Notes: generated from the letters alone by a model not told the origin. Shown: positions 32,230 through 47,100, counted from the stretch's first letter. The stretch: DNA of 64,000 nucleotides from Escarpia spicata (GCA_963995525.1 OZ023211.1:58439127-58503126), one strand, 5' to 3'. Numbers and translations are program-made.

Positions 32230-34965
32230 ACTTTCCCATTCTAGCCTCAAGCACACGTCAGCAATGACACGAGCACCATCTAGTGATCGTCATGGTAAAC
32301 ACTTCCACCGTTCGCGTTGGGTCAGTGGTACTTGCTTCTCGGCCCATCGTGTGGAGCCACTGAACAGAGTCCACCTTCTGGAACTTTATTACTCTTAAAA
32401 AATTAATGGCCTTTCATAAAATTAATAAATATGAATTTATATAATATTAATATATTTACAAGTATGTTCTCAGGATTGCTCAGAGTGATTTACTCTTCAT
32501 TCGCGATAAATAATACTTCGCTCCCTGGCAGACTTGTTCTCTCGAACACCACATCGATTTCTCTGGGAAGCATTCGGCCACGCTGCAATCACTGCGCGAA
32601 GACTAGTCGTACATAAATATCCCCCACTGTCTATAGCAGGTTCTCAATAGTACTCATTCACACAGCTGAGTGAACTGGAGCAATTAAAGTGAGGCGAATG
32701 AACTCGCATAAATTTAATTAAAACGGTAACGATTAAGAGAATTCGCATCTGGAATCTCTGGATTGAGAGTTCGACACTCCAATCACTATCATGCGAGTAT
32801 TTCACATGAAACTAATGAATTTATTGTAATACAAATTGGAATTATTTGCAGTTACATTCGTGACATTGGAAAGAGAACTATATTATTATAGCTTGTAGAA
32901 TTGTCATCGATCAGATCATTTTAAGAGCATCCAGCAACAGATCGAACCGAGCAGGAATTGTAGACTTCTCATCTCCCATCCTTCAATATGAACGACAGAT
33001 GCAGGGCGGATCCAGAGGGAGTATACAGGGGCGGGTCCAGAAAGCGAATCTAGGGGGGGGGGCGGCACAAATTATTAATTAACCTCCTCTGGCGGCCGAA
33101 TCAAATGCATGGTGTAACAGAAATAGTGTCGCTGCCGCGCCGCCGTAACTTCAGCCGCCGTCTCGGCTGGACTTATGACATCGAAAGACGGGGGGAGGGG
33201 CCGGGGAGTTGGGTGGAGGGTGCTGTTGAATTTTTTCGCCGCCGCGTCGCCGTAACTTCAACTTATTATATAACCTCGATGGGGGCACATTTATAAGAGT
33301 TCTGCGGGCACGCAAAATGCCTAAGGTCTATAAGCCCCTCCTAGATCAGTCTATGGTAGACTGGAAGGAGAAAAAACATCCACTGTATGGCGGCCGAAGC
33401 AAATGAATATTCGGTGGCCTAGCTGGCACTGTCGCGCTGTCGGATCAATCATAATTATGACATTAGAAGACGGGCGGAGTGCTGTTGAAAAATGTTCGCC
33501 GACGCGCCGCCGTAACTTCAACTCGTCTTCAGCGTCTCGGCTGGCTCGACTGTGAAATCGGAAGACGGGGAGGGGAGGTGTTGTTAAAAAATTTCGCCGT
33601 CACGTACTCGCCGTAACTTCATCTTATTGCAACATCCCCGGAAGCGCCTATATATGTCACATACAAAGATTGAGGTTGAAATCCGGCCGTTCATGATGGG
33701 AGGGAAGAAGAGGAGCAAGTGATTCGACGGCCAGGCAATTATAGGCGGGTCACTTGGGAAGAATTAAGTTGTACATAAATATGTAGCACTTATATTATTG
33801 TTCATTACGAAGTCAGTATAATGACAGACAATAAGCAAAACCCGACGGCATCGAAGGGTTTTGGCGTGTACCTGAGCAGACATCGTAACAAAATGTTGTT
33901 CAAGCAGGAACTTAAGACGTAGGTTTACGGCCAAAATGGCATTGTCATTGACCATGAATGAGGGTACGTATAGCTGTGTGTCCTGTTTTTCCTAATAAAC
34001 CATTGACGTGAAAGTGTGATTGTACTAGCAAGTGGCCGTGAATTTGTTTTAGCATAACATAGCATAACAACAATTAATTAAACAATTGCCTTTTGTTTTC
34101 TGTTAAATTACATAGCATCAGAGAAATGTATTCTGGTAGATCATGCTTACAATACGTATATAATAAAATTGCTAACACGGACACACACACGCACGCACGC
34201 ACGCACGCACACACGCACACACACACAATTATATAAACAATGGATGCCATGCCTATTGCAGGCGGGCGAGCATGACCATGTACCCGTTCTCGATGTTTCT
34301 CTTTCACGCCCCAATCCAGGGTCCGTGGACACATCCGCCTAGCTCTTGCTTTACTGTCATCAAGCAGGAGGTGGGTGTCAAAGAGGTGGAACGTTTTCTG
34401 GTACATTTCGTTGCTGTTTCTTGTACTTTATAATTGTTCACACAGTGACGTCTTTCAACGTTTATCGCATCGTGCTATCACCGGTTATTATTCCAATGGC
34501 TCAGAGTATTTTCATTATATGGGCGCTTGCACGTGAGCGATAATATAGTATTATGCACAGTTGATTATTATTTTTTATATATAATTATTCCTCTGAATAT
34601 GTGTTCCAGCACAATAAATGAAAACTATGATTCATCTTAGACATAATTTTGTCTGCAGGTTTACTGCTTGTAAGAAATACTCAGGACTAACACCTCCACC
34701 AACGTTGTAATAGTAAAAATAAAATTGCACCCTTGTTTACATTTTAACAACACTGATGTTATGAGTCATGACGATGATGAAAAAATAGGAATTGTTTTAA
34801 TGGCCTAACTTTTTGAGTGATTCATATTTTTACTTATTTCTGTGACGTTTCAGCTACTTTCAGCAGTCTTCCTCTTACGGCTACCGATAGATGGCCTAAC
34901 CTTTGCATTGTATTGTTGTTGGAGCAGGGGCATAAGATGATCAGGTATCACCTTGGGAGTGCGTT
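32230..34965. promoter_or_regulatory. Divergent intergenic region between TANGO1 and TMEM62
   Basis: About 2.7 kb separates the two start codons, so it must hold both promoters unless long 5' introns exist. About 33060-33640 is GC-rich and contains four diverged copies of a block with cgccgtaacttca preceded by cgccgcgnc-type sequence, with tctcggctgg and gaagacgggg in two of them. (AC/GC)n at 34178-34228. No TATA box is proposed. Confidence 0.5.
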
Positions 34966-35181
34966 ATGATGGTACTGCACATGTTGCTCACACCAAGGAA
35001 GTGCCTCATGCTGCTGTGTGCTGGTACAGTGGCCTTCGTCTGGATCATTGTGTCTCTCTTCAATGACATTGCCCACGTATCTGGAGCACAGATTCCCTCA
35101 AGGGATACGTTGATGTTCTCTCGAGGGAAGACACCACCTTTTCCCGGGGACCGGATGGCTCATTTGCATTGGTTTGTTCAG
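34966..35181 (+). CDS. TMEM62: TMEM62 exon 1: signal anchor
   Basis: Starts MMVLHMLLTPRKCLMLLCAG; hydrophobic AFVWIIVSLF follows. Two adjacent ATGs and a third at 34981 are possible starts. The end LHWFVQ joins ISDIH of exon 2, as FWGLQISDIH in the human protein. Donor gtctga is weak. Confidence 0.85.
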
Positions 35182-38100
35182 GTCTGAGCTTGTTTTACTG
35201 CTACAGAAAGTTTCCAAGGTTTTTAAATATCAAAATAAAGGATGCTTTACACTGGTGTTGTTATCTTAACAATTAATTTTACCATTTAATACATTATTAG
35301 GCTTCTATGTATAGCTTTACCTAGAGACCCATCTTCTGGACAGGTTGAGTTTGTTTTTGGACGGGTAAAAATGTGAGATTGGATGGGTAGAAATTTGAAG
35401 AGCAAACAAAGGTTACGTATACATCCATTATGCCTTAAAGACTAAGCAAAATTAACATTTTGTATTCCCAAACTGAATTAAATATACTCTAAAAATAGTG
35501 TCCTGATATTTAATAAATTGTTAAACCCCCTCTGTCACCCTGTTCAAGGCCCCTTTTGGTTGTGCTTTTCTGTACATTTTCTGCACAGTTGCGACACCTC
35601 TGATGACATCATCGCAGGCAATGCCACTATTCTTTAGCATGGTAAATGGTGGTGTGGTTGTACATGGAATTGCAACAGCAGAATGATATATTTTTTATAT
35701 CACCGTAAAGATAATAATCTTAATTTAATGCGTTGTTTGTTCGCTACATGGTGCTGACATTGCTGGCTGATCCAAAAATTAATCATGTCGGACAGTAGTT
35801 ACAAATCTAGTCATGCTAATTCTCATGGCATCAACGAATTATATGATTATGAAGAGGTCTGCAACCATATCTGTATGAACCAGACACTAATGTCGTGAGA
35901 GACAAAAGAGATATACTGGATCAACCTGGCATTGGCCCAAAGTGTCACCAGTGGTAATTAATTTTGTTTACATATCATAGAGTGATGACAGTGATGTAAA
36001 TTGTCCCTGGTGTAAAAAATGCTTGTGTGTGTGTGATATAAACCATTTAGAGTGTAATTTGTGGTAACAGGTTATAAATTTAAAAGTTTCTTAAGTGAAG
36101 TGCTTACATAAAAAAAACGGCAAAACTGCCTTACTGCAAACGTGCCATCACCAACATTAGTCGCATAATGTATACTCGGTTATGACTGGAAACATTGTGC
36201 CATTTCAAAAAAAGTATTGCTTAAATTCCGCGTTCTCAACCCTCTTAGCCTATTTTAATACTCTACCTGATGTCGCACTGATTCACATCACACATTATGG
36301 GTATAGAACTATTTACACAGCGCAGATAGGACGCATGTTTTATTTACCTTACGGGATTTTGACTGTCTATTTTCGTAAGTACTTCACTGAAAACAACTTT
36401 TCTAACAGTCTGCTGGCACAAATGTGATGGAATATGTGTCAGAGATTTAGCACATAGATATACTGAACAATTTGTTCAGGTTTTTGTTAAAACGACATAA
36501 AACATTAGTACGCACAATTTGTGCCCCGAACATTATACCATAATAATGCGGCGCCTTTGCGTAAGGCGAATATTTACGGATGTAACCGAGTCTGTATATA
36601 TATATATATGACTAAATGGTATGGAATGATGGAATAGTAATTTAAATGGAATTGGTTGGATGGTAAATGAAGCCCCGCCACCATTTTGATCTGGCACTGA
36701 GTTGAGTTTACATGGTTTTTAAAATTGTTTAATGTTGAACCAAATCCATTGGGTTATTATTTCTGTATGTTGCAGATCTCAGATATACATATCAGTAAAT
36801 ATCGACTGAGGGACATATCGCAAGACTTACTGACATTCTGCAATGAATACCTTGATATTATCAAGCCAAAAGTCACTGTTGTATCAGGTAAGGATTTTTA
36901 GTCCTTTGGCCGAAGGTCCACGGGACTATTGCCATCACTCTGCGTCCGCCGTTAGCTGCCGTATCTCAGAAACCGTTCAGCAACTTTTTCTCTAATTTTG
37001 CATAGACATATCCAAGGACCCCAAAACTGGTAAAAATGTAACATTTGGCCTATTTTTTCAAAAACTGTTCAGCAACTTTTTTCTAATTTTGCATAGATGT
37101 ATCTTAAGGTGCTGCCACTGTATACAAGAAATCTGTATTTGATTTAATCATTCTAAGGGCACCTAAGGGGCCCCCAAAGTGCAAAAGTTTTACATTATCT
37201 AGTGATGTGGTTTTGAGAAGGGCCCTTGAGACCACCCCCAACAGTAGATGTTGTGTATTGTGCCACAAAGTCAACAGCTGTGACTAATCTCTACTGCCTA
37301 GTCTATTGAGACCTTGACTAATCTTTAATTGGTCACAGCACCCAGGCAGAGTAGACACACTTGACCCCTGTTAGACTGAACAGTTGCTTAACACTTTTAA
37401 ACTGTATCTTCAAAACTATTGATTTTCTATAATTGCAAGTTGTGTTATATTTTGATGTTCATTTAATTATTATAAAATGGTGTGACTGTGGTGTCTATTG
37501 GTTAAAGATGTATTGTCTGTAGAAACCTGTAGGTGACAAACATAGAAAATTAATATTCTGGACAACTATAGAGTGAAATATCCTACACTTTATTTAGATC
37601 AAATGCATTCTACTGTTCTGTTTATGCTTGCCATGCCTTGTGTAGACATGGTACTGTGTAAATCAATTGTATCAATATAGACTAATAATTACAGATTCAC
37701 AATATAGTTGACACCTGAAACAACCAAATGTCAACCATTAGAAGAGTTGACATAGTTCCGCTATACACAAGCAAGAAATCTGTATTTGATTGAATCATTC
37801 TAGTGTCATCAGCATATAGTAGAACATACATTTTCTACATCATCATCACTAAGGTTGTTGTAAATTTAACCAGTTGCCATGTCAAGTCCGTTATAATTGT
37901 GACTAACAGTGTTCAAAATGATTCAGGTAAATAGCAAATAACAAAGGACACAAGTTTTCTCCTTGCCATACCTCTACATCACATGAGAAGAAGGCTGACA
38001 CAGCCTGGCCCTGGTTTATACATGATTTAGCATTTTTACACATGTTGTATACAACTTTCAACACAATACCATTAATACCGCATGAAATTATCTTAGACCA

Positions 38101-41100
38101 CAGGGAGGACCGGTCTACTAAATCAAATGCTTTCTTAGAATCGATGAAGGCACAATAAAGCCTTTTGCGTCGAGACAAATACAATTCAACCAATACCCCT
38201 ATTTGAACACTGCCTGTTCTTCACCTATTACATTCGCTTTGTTTAGGTATGTGGTCAGTCTGGTGTTCTGAACAATCGCTAAGGATTAATGAACACTTGT
38301 GCAGAATGTCACCCACTTGGCAGGTTTAATTGATCTATTCAGCAATGATGACACTGCTTAGGCCTCACTCTGGACACTGTCACTCACAGTGTTGTGTATT
38401 GTCTTAGTTGGTGCATTGAGCTAATCTACTTGACCATGAATCAGTGGTGGCTCTGGTTGTGTATTACACCCAGCTGTGGAGCTAAGATTCTCTGCCTGCT
38501 ATTGTTTGATGGAAACTGTGACTAATCTGTAATTGGTCACTGGCAGTAGCTTGTGTCAACAGACAGCATTAAGCCACTAGACCCCTGTTAAACTGGACAG
38601 TTGCCTGTAGGTTTTAAACTGTGTCAAACAGTGAGTCTACCTTTTGCTCTCAGATAATCTGGCATAACTAGATAAGTCTTTGTAGCAGCACATTTGTACT
38701 TCCAGTGTATCATTGCAACATAATATACATATTACATACTGTGTGCCACATTTGAATGTTGTGCATGTAATATTTCCATGCAATCCATTTGCATATATAA
38801 TGTAAAACTTCAACAGCCGTTTTCTTCATTTCACTTTTTGATCCCTACCATGTTCAATGCTCCATAACTTTGCAATTTTTGTAGCAGTCATATTTTTTGA
38901 AACCGTGTAAAGCACCCTACCAAACCTTTACAAGGATGTAAGAAAACAATGTTACAATTTTTCCAACTTATCACTTATTTGGTCAGCCGGGGTCACATAT
39001 AGACGTATTAGCCCAAAGGACTTCGGGGCCACTTGGCCCATTTTTCTTTATTATTAGCTCTTGATAAATAATGTTACACAAGTTTGTGGTGTCATATTTC
39101 AAATCATGTAGTTTTGGATTGTTTTAAACCTCAAAATGATTCATGGGTATGTAATTTTCCATTAAAGGGAATAAAAACATCTATTGCTTGAATTCATGTT
39201 ATATTACATCCTGCTATCTATGTCCACGTCCACCAAGCAAAAAAACAAAAAAAATTCAATGAATTAGAATTTCCACATTTTATGCTGGGCATCCGGACAT
39301 TTTCGAATATGCATATTTTTTGCGCGCTTTTCGGGATGCCGAGATGTGACGTCACATATGACACACACTCGCATCAGGCCGACCCTGTCCATGCATTCAA
39401 AGCATGTTTACAAGTATAGCTTTTGGGTCGAAATGAGAGTCAGAATGAGTTATTGTGCAATATTCCGACGTAATACAAACACTACCCGGTAGTCATCATA
39501 AAGCAACAAGCTTACGGTTCCACATGAATCAAATTTTATTCAAAACAACGAATGCGAATGGGCTTACAAGTCGACTAGGTTTCGCCGAGCTTGGGCTCGT
39601 TTTCAGAATAATTATATCGAATGCAACCAACGGGAGATAATCTACACCAATAAACATGCATAGCAAACATATATTGTATCCAGCTACATAAAGTAACATG
39701 TATAATCTCATAATATCACTAGAATATCGATATATGAAGGAGTTGTACAATTTATCATAACAGCTTAAATCAGTCAGAGAGTTTTCGATGGTCCCGCTAG
39801 CTCAGTGGGTAGGCACGTTGGCATGTCGTTTATTTTATAATCGGGCGACGCTGGTTCAATCCTGACAGCATGCAAACTTTTTAAAATTAGAAACTTTCAT
39901 TTTTCATATCCAAGAATCATGTTAAATTACCTGGTAGAGGCTTTCGTTGACGTGTCACGCCGACTTCATCAGTACCTATGACGCTGAATGACGTCATCAT
40001 ACACGTGAGGCAGTTCGTAATTGCCCTCGTCTCTGTTGATGGGTGTTTTGGTTTTTCTGATCCAGATGGCTTCTTTGATATGCCGAATCCTTCTGTTGGG
40101 TTCTTTGTCTACAATTTTCACTCCCTCCCAGTCTATGATATGGTTTTCAGTTGTCGTATGGTCTGTAAGGGCGGATTTATTGATGGTAGACAACACGAAA
40201 AATGAGAAATACACAAGGAGCGGGAAAAAAAGATTGATGTCTACCATCAATAAATCCGCCCTTACAGACCATACGACAACTGAAAACCATATCATAGACT
40301 GGGAGGGAGTGAAAATTGTAGACAAAGAACCCAACAGAAGGATTCGGCATATCAAAGAAGCCATCTGGATCAGAAAAACCAAAACACCCATCAACAGAGA
40401 TGAAGGCAATTACGAACTGCCTCACGTGTACGATGACGTCATTCAGCGTCATAGGTACTGATGAAGTCGGCGTGACACGTCAACGAAAGCCTCTACCAGG
40501 TAATTTAACATGATTCTTGGATATGAAAAATGAAAGTTTCTAATTTGAAAACGAACTATCCTGAAGAATGTTCAGTAATGCAAACTTTTTATTTTCTTTA
40601 CATTTGTTTTGTTTATGTTTTCACGAAGTAATATAAACAAAATCATTTTATACTATAATGCACTGTTTGTAAATAATTTTTATTTTTGTAGTAATTATTT
40701 ATTCGCCACAAAAATGAAAATAAGATCATTATATAACGATGTTTCTAAATTTTATTTATCCAAACAAATATCACGTAATGGATATATAATTTATTAATTG
40801 TAAATATATTGTACGGTAATATATTGTAATTATATATGTGAAAACAGATTGAGATATGTCTGGATAAATACAATTTAGAAACATCGTTATATATAATGAC
40901 CATATTTTAATTTTTGTGGTAAATAAATAATTACTACAAAAATAAAAAATATTTACAAACAGTGCATTATAGTATCAAATGATTTTGTTTATATTACTTC
41001 GTGAAAACATTTTTTTAAAAAGTGTAAAGAAAATCAAAAGTTTGCATGCTGTCAGGATTGAACCGGCGTCGCCCGATTGTAAAATAAACGACAAGTAACC

Positions 41101-44100
41101 AACGTGCCTACCCACTGAGCTAGCGGGACCAGCGGAAACTCTCTGACTGATTTAAGTTGTTATGATAAATTGTATAACTCCTTCATATATCGATATTCTA
41201 GTGATATTATGATATTATACACGTTACTTTATGTAGCTGGATACAATATATGTTTGCTATGTATGTTTATTGGTGTAGATTATCTCTCGTTGGTTGCATT
41301 CGATATGATTATTCTGAAAATGAGCCCAAGCTCGGCAAAACCTAGTTGACTTGTAGGCACATTCGCATTCGTTGTTTTGAATAAAATTCGATTCATGTGG
41401 AACCGTAAAATAAATATGATGACTAGTGTTTGTATTACGTCAGAATATTGAACAATAACTCATTCTGACGCTCGTTTCGACCCAAAAGCTATCCTTGTAA
41501 ACATGCTCTGAATGCATGGAAAAGGGTCGGCCTGATGCGAGTGTGTGTCATAAGTGATGTCACGATACCACATGATCGCCTAGCTCATTAAATTTTTATT
41601 TTCCGCAGGAATCGTTTCACAGACGGGCTTAAAATCGAATTTATGCTACAAATGTATTTTTCTGTATTTGTTTAATGTTGTCAAATGTTACATACAATGT
41701 TAAACTTTGTGTACACATGGAAAAAGCATTTTAGCTAATGCCTTATTTTTATTTCCTTTAATTATGTAATTAATTTACTACTTGTAACTGTTTTTATGTC
41801 TCCAATAGAGTGTTGGTGATAGTGGCGCATTCCGGTGCATATATATATATATATAAGAATATTTGTAAAATATTTCATCTTGTACTTATGCGGTATATGT
41901 TATAATACTGGTAATTAACCATCGAGTAAATAGAACAGGCCACAAAATCTCCCCTGATTTTGGCAGGTGATTTGACTGACGCAAGGGAGTATAACTGGCA
42001 CGGATCAAAGCAGGAAGTTTTTGAATGGATGGTATACAATAGCATTCTACAGCAGGCAAATGTGCGAAACAAAACTGTCTGGCTGGACATCAGAGGAAAT
42101 CACGGTAAGTGTTGTAAGATTACAACATTTAGCATTTTTCTTACACATTTGTTTTTGCAGAAGAAGGTGATATTTTAAATGGGATACTTATAAAAAAAGT
42201 TCATTTAAGAACATGGGAAAGACATCTGATTTGGGAAACATTTATCTTTGCTGTCCAATTAATATTAAATCAATGTAAAATATGACTTAATTACTGTTTT
42301 TATGTGTTTCCTGCTCATGAAATTTAGACATCATCTATTGAGGTTAAAGTAAAACAGTTTTTAACACCCAAAGACCTTTAAAACCCAACAGAAATAAGTA
42401 TATTTGTATCATTAAACATAGATTACTTGATAAACTTGCATTTCAAATCCAGATATTTTGGCCAATGTTTCAAGGCTTTCGTAAGTGGAAACCCAGGTTT
42501 CTTGTGTGGTAATCATTGATGTCTAATCAAACCAGCCAAAGAGAATTGCTTTGATACAGTTAACAACATTAGTATTTGTGCATCACTGCCACTTGTGTTG
42601 CATTCTGTTGTAGATGCTTTCAGTGTTCCTTCCTGGTCAAATTCTGAAAACATGTTCAGGTGTGTATGAACACAGGATGGAGAGAGAAGTGGTAGAGGGG
42701 GAGAGATATAGAGGAGAGGGAAAAACAGAGAGGGTTGGGAAAAAACAACTACAGAAACTAAGGGTCAAACTTCTCTTCGTTGGTTGGCTGATTTATGTGA
42801 CTGAATTTATGCCGAATTCGAGAATGTCAGTTTCACAGGTGTCTAAAATTGGGTAGACTTTGTAGCTCGAAATCAAGAACTGACGTCAACATATGCATGT
42901 ATAAAATCTATGCAAATTAGAAACTGGCACCACAATTGGTAGATGAGTGAACTGTTTGAACGATCTAACATTGTTCGGCAGTGTCTAACACACTGGAAAT
43001 AACATGATTGTAGATCCGTTTATATGTTTTTCTTTTAGGACTTGTTATTGTGAAGCCATTTGTATGCTACAGTTACGGAAAGTTACAGATCAGACGAGCC
43101 GTATGGGTGTTAGCAGTCGTTGAATTGAGTGGTTTTGGATGTGTTGAGTCGTACATTTTTAGATCGCTTACCTCTGGTATGCAAACAATTTCTTTTTGAC
43201 ATATCCAATACGTGATTTTGCCTTTTAGTTGTTGTCTTTCGTCCCCGGAGCACACCACTGGGAATTACCAACTACCTCACATCATACATGTGAGGTAGTT
43301 GGTAATTCCCAGTTTATGATCTGATTTTCTGTTGTTGCATGGTCTGTGAAGGCAGTTTTTGATGGTTGACGTAGACCTTTTCTTCTTGCTCCTGGTGTAT
43401 CTCTCTCGTGTTGTCAGCGTCCTTTCTATGTTCCTCAAGTCTCACTTTGAACAATCTTCCCGTCTCCCCAATATGCTCAGCACCACAGGTCTTGCACGGT
43501 ATTTGATACACCAGTTCGCCCTGTTCTTCTGGCTCTGGGTGTACCAACCAGGCCTGGGGTCAATTACATTGCAATGTAATCTATTACTATTACTTTGTTT
43601 CCTTACTATTACTAATACATGCTGAATTATTCCTACTATTACATTTGAAGCAATTACTATTACATTTTCAATCACAACATTTTATGGTAGTATGCATAAA
43701 CATAAACATACTTTAAGAATAAAACATATATGCATGTGTATATATATATATACATATACATATATAGTATATTATACTTAGTCACACATACATAGATGGA
43801 GACTAACTGAGAGTGACAGTTAGCAAACTTTTTGATACAAAGGTACATTTAAAAAAAAAAAAAGTAATTAAGTGACAGTTTTTAAATAACAACTTTATTA
43901 ACTTTATTTTGTAAACACTAGGTCTCAAGGGTGCAACCTTCAGGGCATCTAAGCCTGGTAATCTCTAGGTACATTTTGTACATCACATTGTACTGTACTG
44001 CACTGTCTGCACAATGTGCACATACACTGATAATGTGGTTCATTTCACTGTCTTCACAACAAGTGGCTGTTGCATTTGACTGACATGAGCTTTTCGAAAA

Positions 44101-47100
44101 CTCCATCACTTCAGCAGCACTGATCTGGTCGATATATTTTGCCGGCTACACTGAAAAGTCTCTCAACAGGTGCGGAAGATGCAGGAACGTGAAGAAAACG
44201 GGTGGCAGCGAAGGAGAGAAGTGGAAAACTGGTGTGCCTTCCAGAAAGCAAGTGGGTCGGCATCCTCATGGAGACATGGCTGGTCAAGATATGTTGATAT
44301 TTCTGTTGTGATGGGTGCGGCTGGTGATGGTGCTGTTGGTGCAGGACCAGCCATGAAACTTAGCAGTCGGCTCCTCTTTGGTGGTGGTGGCTGCTCAGGG
44401 GCTCGCATTGCTTCTAGCTCAGTCGTTGACTCGGTCAGTCTCGGTGACATGTTGTCTGTGATGTTGGTTGACTTGGTTTACTGCATTTGTGAAGGTGGCT
44501 TTCACTCTTTCTGTTGGATGACACCACTTCAACTTGAATCGTGGGTCAAGCATGGTGGCATGAATGTATGGGCTCATCCGTCTCTCCAAGGATGCAGTCA
44601 GTGCAGCCACCATCTTTGAGTTGTACCTCACAGTCAGCGACTCCAGCTAACGCCTAAGCTCATGGATGCATGGTAGGACGAAGCTTGAGGAGACACTGTT
44701 CTGACGCTGCACGATGTCAGTTGCTTCTTCAAACGGTGTTAAGATGTCAACTAAGTCTTGCAGGAGGTTTCGTTCATACTTCGATATATGTGGGCAGTCG
44801 AGTTGCTCAAGTTTGGGTTGTGGGACAGCAAGGATTGATCGGATGCTTTCCAATTCGCTGTTCCAACGTGTGATCACTTTTGCTTGAAGGCGTTTTTCGC
44901 CTTCTAGGATATCAGTAGCATGGATCGAACGTCGGGCATATGACACAATGTCAGCTGCCTTAGCAAGAACCTATAAAATAGGATATTCATAAGAAAAAGG
45001 CAAATGAAATTATGCAGAGTCTGATACTTCAGGAGAATGGAGAAAAGATTACATACTCATCACATGCATATACGGCTGTATTACTGCTACAGCAGAGCAT
45101 CAAGCATTTGATACAATGTTGGTTGCCTTAGCAAAAACCTGTTAAGACTAGGGGCAATTTGGAGAAAAGACAGCATAATTATTATACACACATAAAGGCA
45201 CCATAATTTATATTCACCAACTTCTCCAACCCTGATTATTTGTGATTAACATACTGTCAGTAATAAAATATGTCCATCAACAACTTAAAACATGTACACA
45301 CTACACAGTACTACACTAGTGACACTACATGTAAAATAAAGTACCATGACAGAACAATCAACCATGTCCACGTGACATCAGTCATTGAAGTAACAATTAC
45401 ATGAACTGTTTTATTAACTTGCAGTGTATAAGAGAATCCTCTCTTGTGTAATAAACTGAATAAAAGCAACAGTAAAACCAATTACAGAAAATAAATTGTA
45501 TTAAACAAATATTTTATATATATATATCTATAATTAATAATTATAAATACCTTGTTCAGTGCTCCAGCATCCCGAAATCCATCTTTGATGACCAGCTGCA
45601 AGCGGTGCGCAAAGCATGTTCCGTGCTCCGGGATGTAGTCTAAGCTTGGCTGCAGGTCAACAGCATCCATGTCATCAGAGCCATCATCATCACTGTTGTC
45701 ATCATCTGGGATCGCATGCTGGACACTTGCCACAAATCCAGGAAGTCGGAAGGCTTTAACCACATTGGAGGCATTATCCGTAATGACATCAGTCACTTTA
45801 CCAGTGAGGTTGAAGGTGTTGATCATCTCTTCGTAATGGCCACTGATATGTTCGGAATCTCTGACAAGCCAACATGATGGACTGCAGGGACCAGTCACTG
45901 ATGTAGTGACAGGTGACTCCAAGAAATCCGCGCATCTGCCAGTTGGACCAAAGGTCCAGGATGATGGAGACGCTGTTCACTTGACCCAAGACGCTTTTGA
46001 CTGCAGTGCAAAGAGCTTCATGCTTTTGGTTCAGTACTGTTGCTGATATGTGTTTTCGTGATGGCACAGTATAGCGAGGATCGAACATATTGGAGTGTCT
46101 TGAAAGCAGTACTCTCCACCAGGGCAAGAGGTAACAGGTCATGGGCAATGAGGGATATCAGTGCATCAGCCCTGTTTAACTGTCGTCGATCAGTGGGACT
46201 ACTTGTTGCAGACATAGGATGTTAGAGAGGGCTGTTTATTTTCCTGTCTTGCTGCATATGCTGGGGTGAAACAAGAGATACTTGTCTGGATGTTTTCACT
46301 GTAAATTGATAAAAAAAGAATATTAAAGAATCAGTAAGATTACATACAACTGTACAGTTACTACAGTAGGGTAACTCGTATGGTACTGTATCTACTACAA
46401 TTACTTCCCACATAATGGCTTTATTTCTGATTGGAAAATGTGGTTAATTTTCAAATGGCAGAGTACAATTGTTTGACTCAGTCTCAAGACAGGTGAATAA
46501 AAAGTCTACCTTGTCATTTATTTATGTCCATACCCAAAGTATTTGAAATAATATTAGAAAATATCAAGTACTTTCATAATCATCATTAGAGAAATATTAT
46601 AAAGTATAAAAAATAATAAATATTCCATTTTATATTTAAGTATCGTAACCATACTGGGATGAAAGACAAAAGCAGTAGTCATTAGTCATAATAGTCAATG
46701 CCATATAACTTGGTCGATTATATTACAGTATAATTAAACCACATTGCTCATTTGCTTTACTGCTTGGTGCTTGGTGGGCAGTTAATTATTGGCTCAAATA
46801 CAACACCAGGATGTCTTTCACACCTACTGTAGTTTAGTGTAGTTAGGCTCAACTGTGTGCACTGTTTAGGCACAAGGTAGTTGCTAAAGCCATAGGCTTA
46901 CTTGAAAAGGGTAGTACATACTACATAGTTGGCAACTTGGCACTTGGCAGAACTGGCTTCAAAGCAATGAAAGCCACATTTAATCCCTTTAGTCAATGCA
47001 ACAGTCAGACTGTACCAGTGTCTCTTGCTATGTAAATGCTCGTAAAACCTGGATGATCTACTCAAATAGTTCTGTGATGAACATTTTAATTACTGGGGGT

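Larger units (their letters stand above)
39884..40577. mobile_element. Penelope-like element 3' ends fused head to head (palindrome)
   Basis: Arms 39905-40191 and 40239-40530 are near-perfect inverted repeats around a 47-bp loop. Each arm encodes the C-terminus of a Penelope GIY-YIG endonuclease ORF (HIIDWEGVKIVDKEPNRR, IKEAIWIRKTKTPINRDEG). It is flanked by a 14-bp direct repeat ATGCAAACTTTTTA (39870-39883, 40578-40591). Each arm ends with a candidate hammerhead motif. Confidence 0.85.
39342..41572. mobile_element. Long fold-back element with tRNA-like promoter in each arm
   Basis: Left arm 39342-39883 plus 40578-40765; right arm 40858-41572 in inverted orientation; roughly 700-bp arms and a ~90-bp centre. 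The left arm is interrupted by the Penelope-like insertion 39884-40577. Arms agree well except for small indels. No transposase ORF is seen, so superfamily is unknown. In TMEM62 intron 2. Confidence 0.8.

Noticed and set aside
39790..39868. Functional tRNA gene
   Set aside because: A and B boxes are present but the acceptor and anticodon stems do not pair; it is repeated within a fold-back element.
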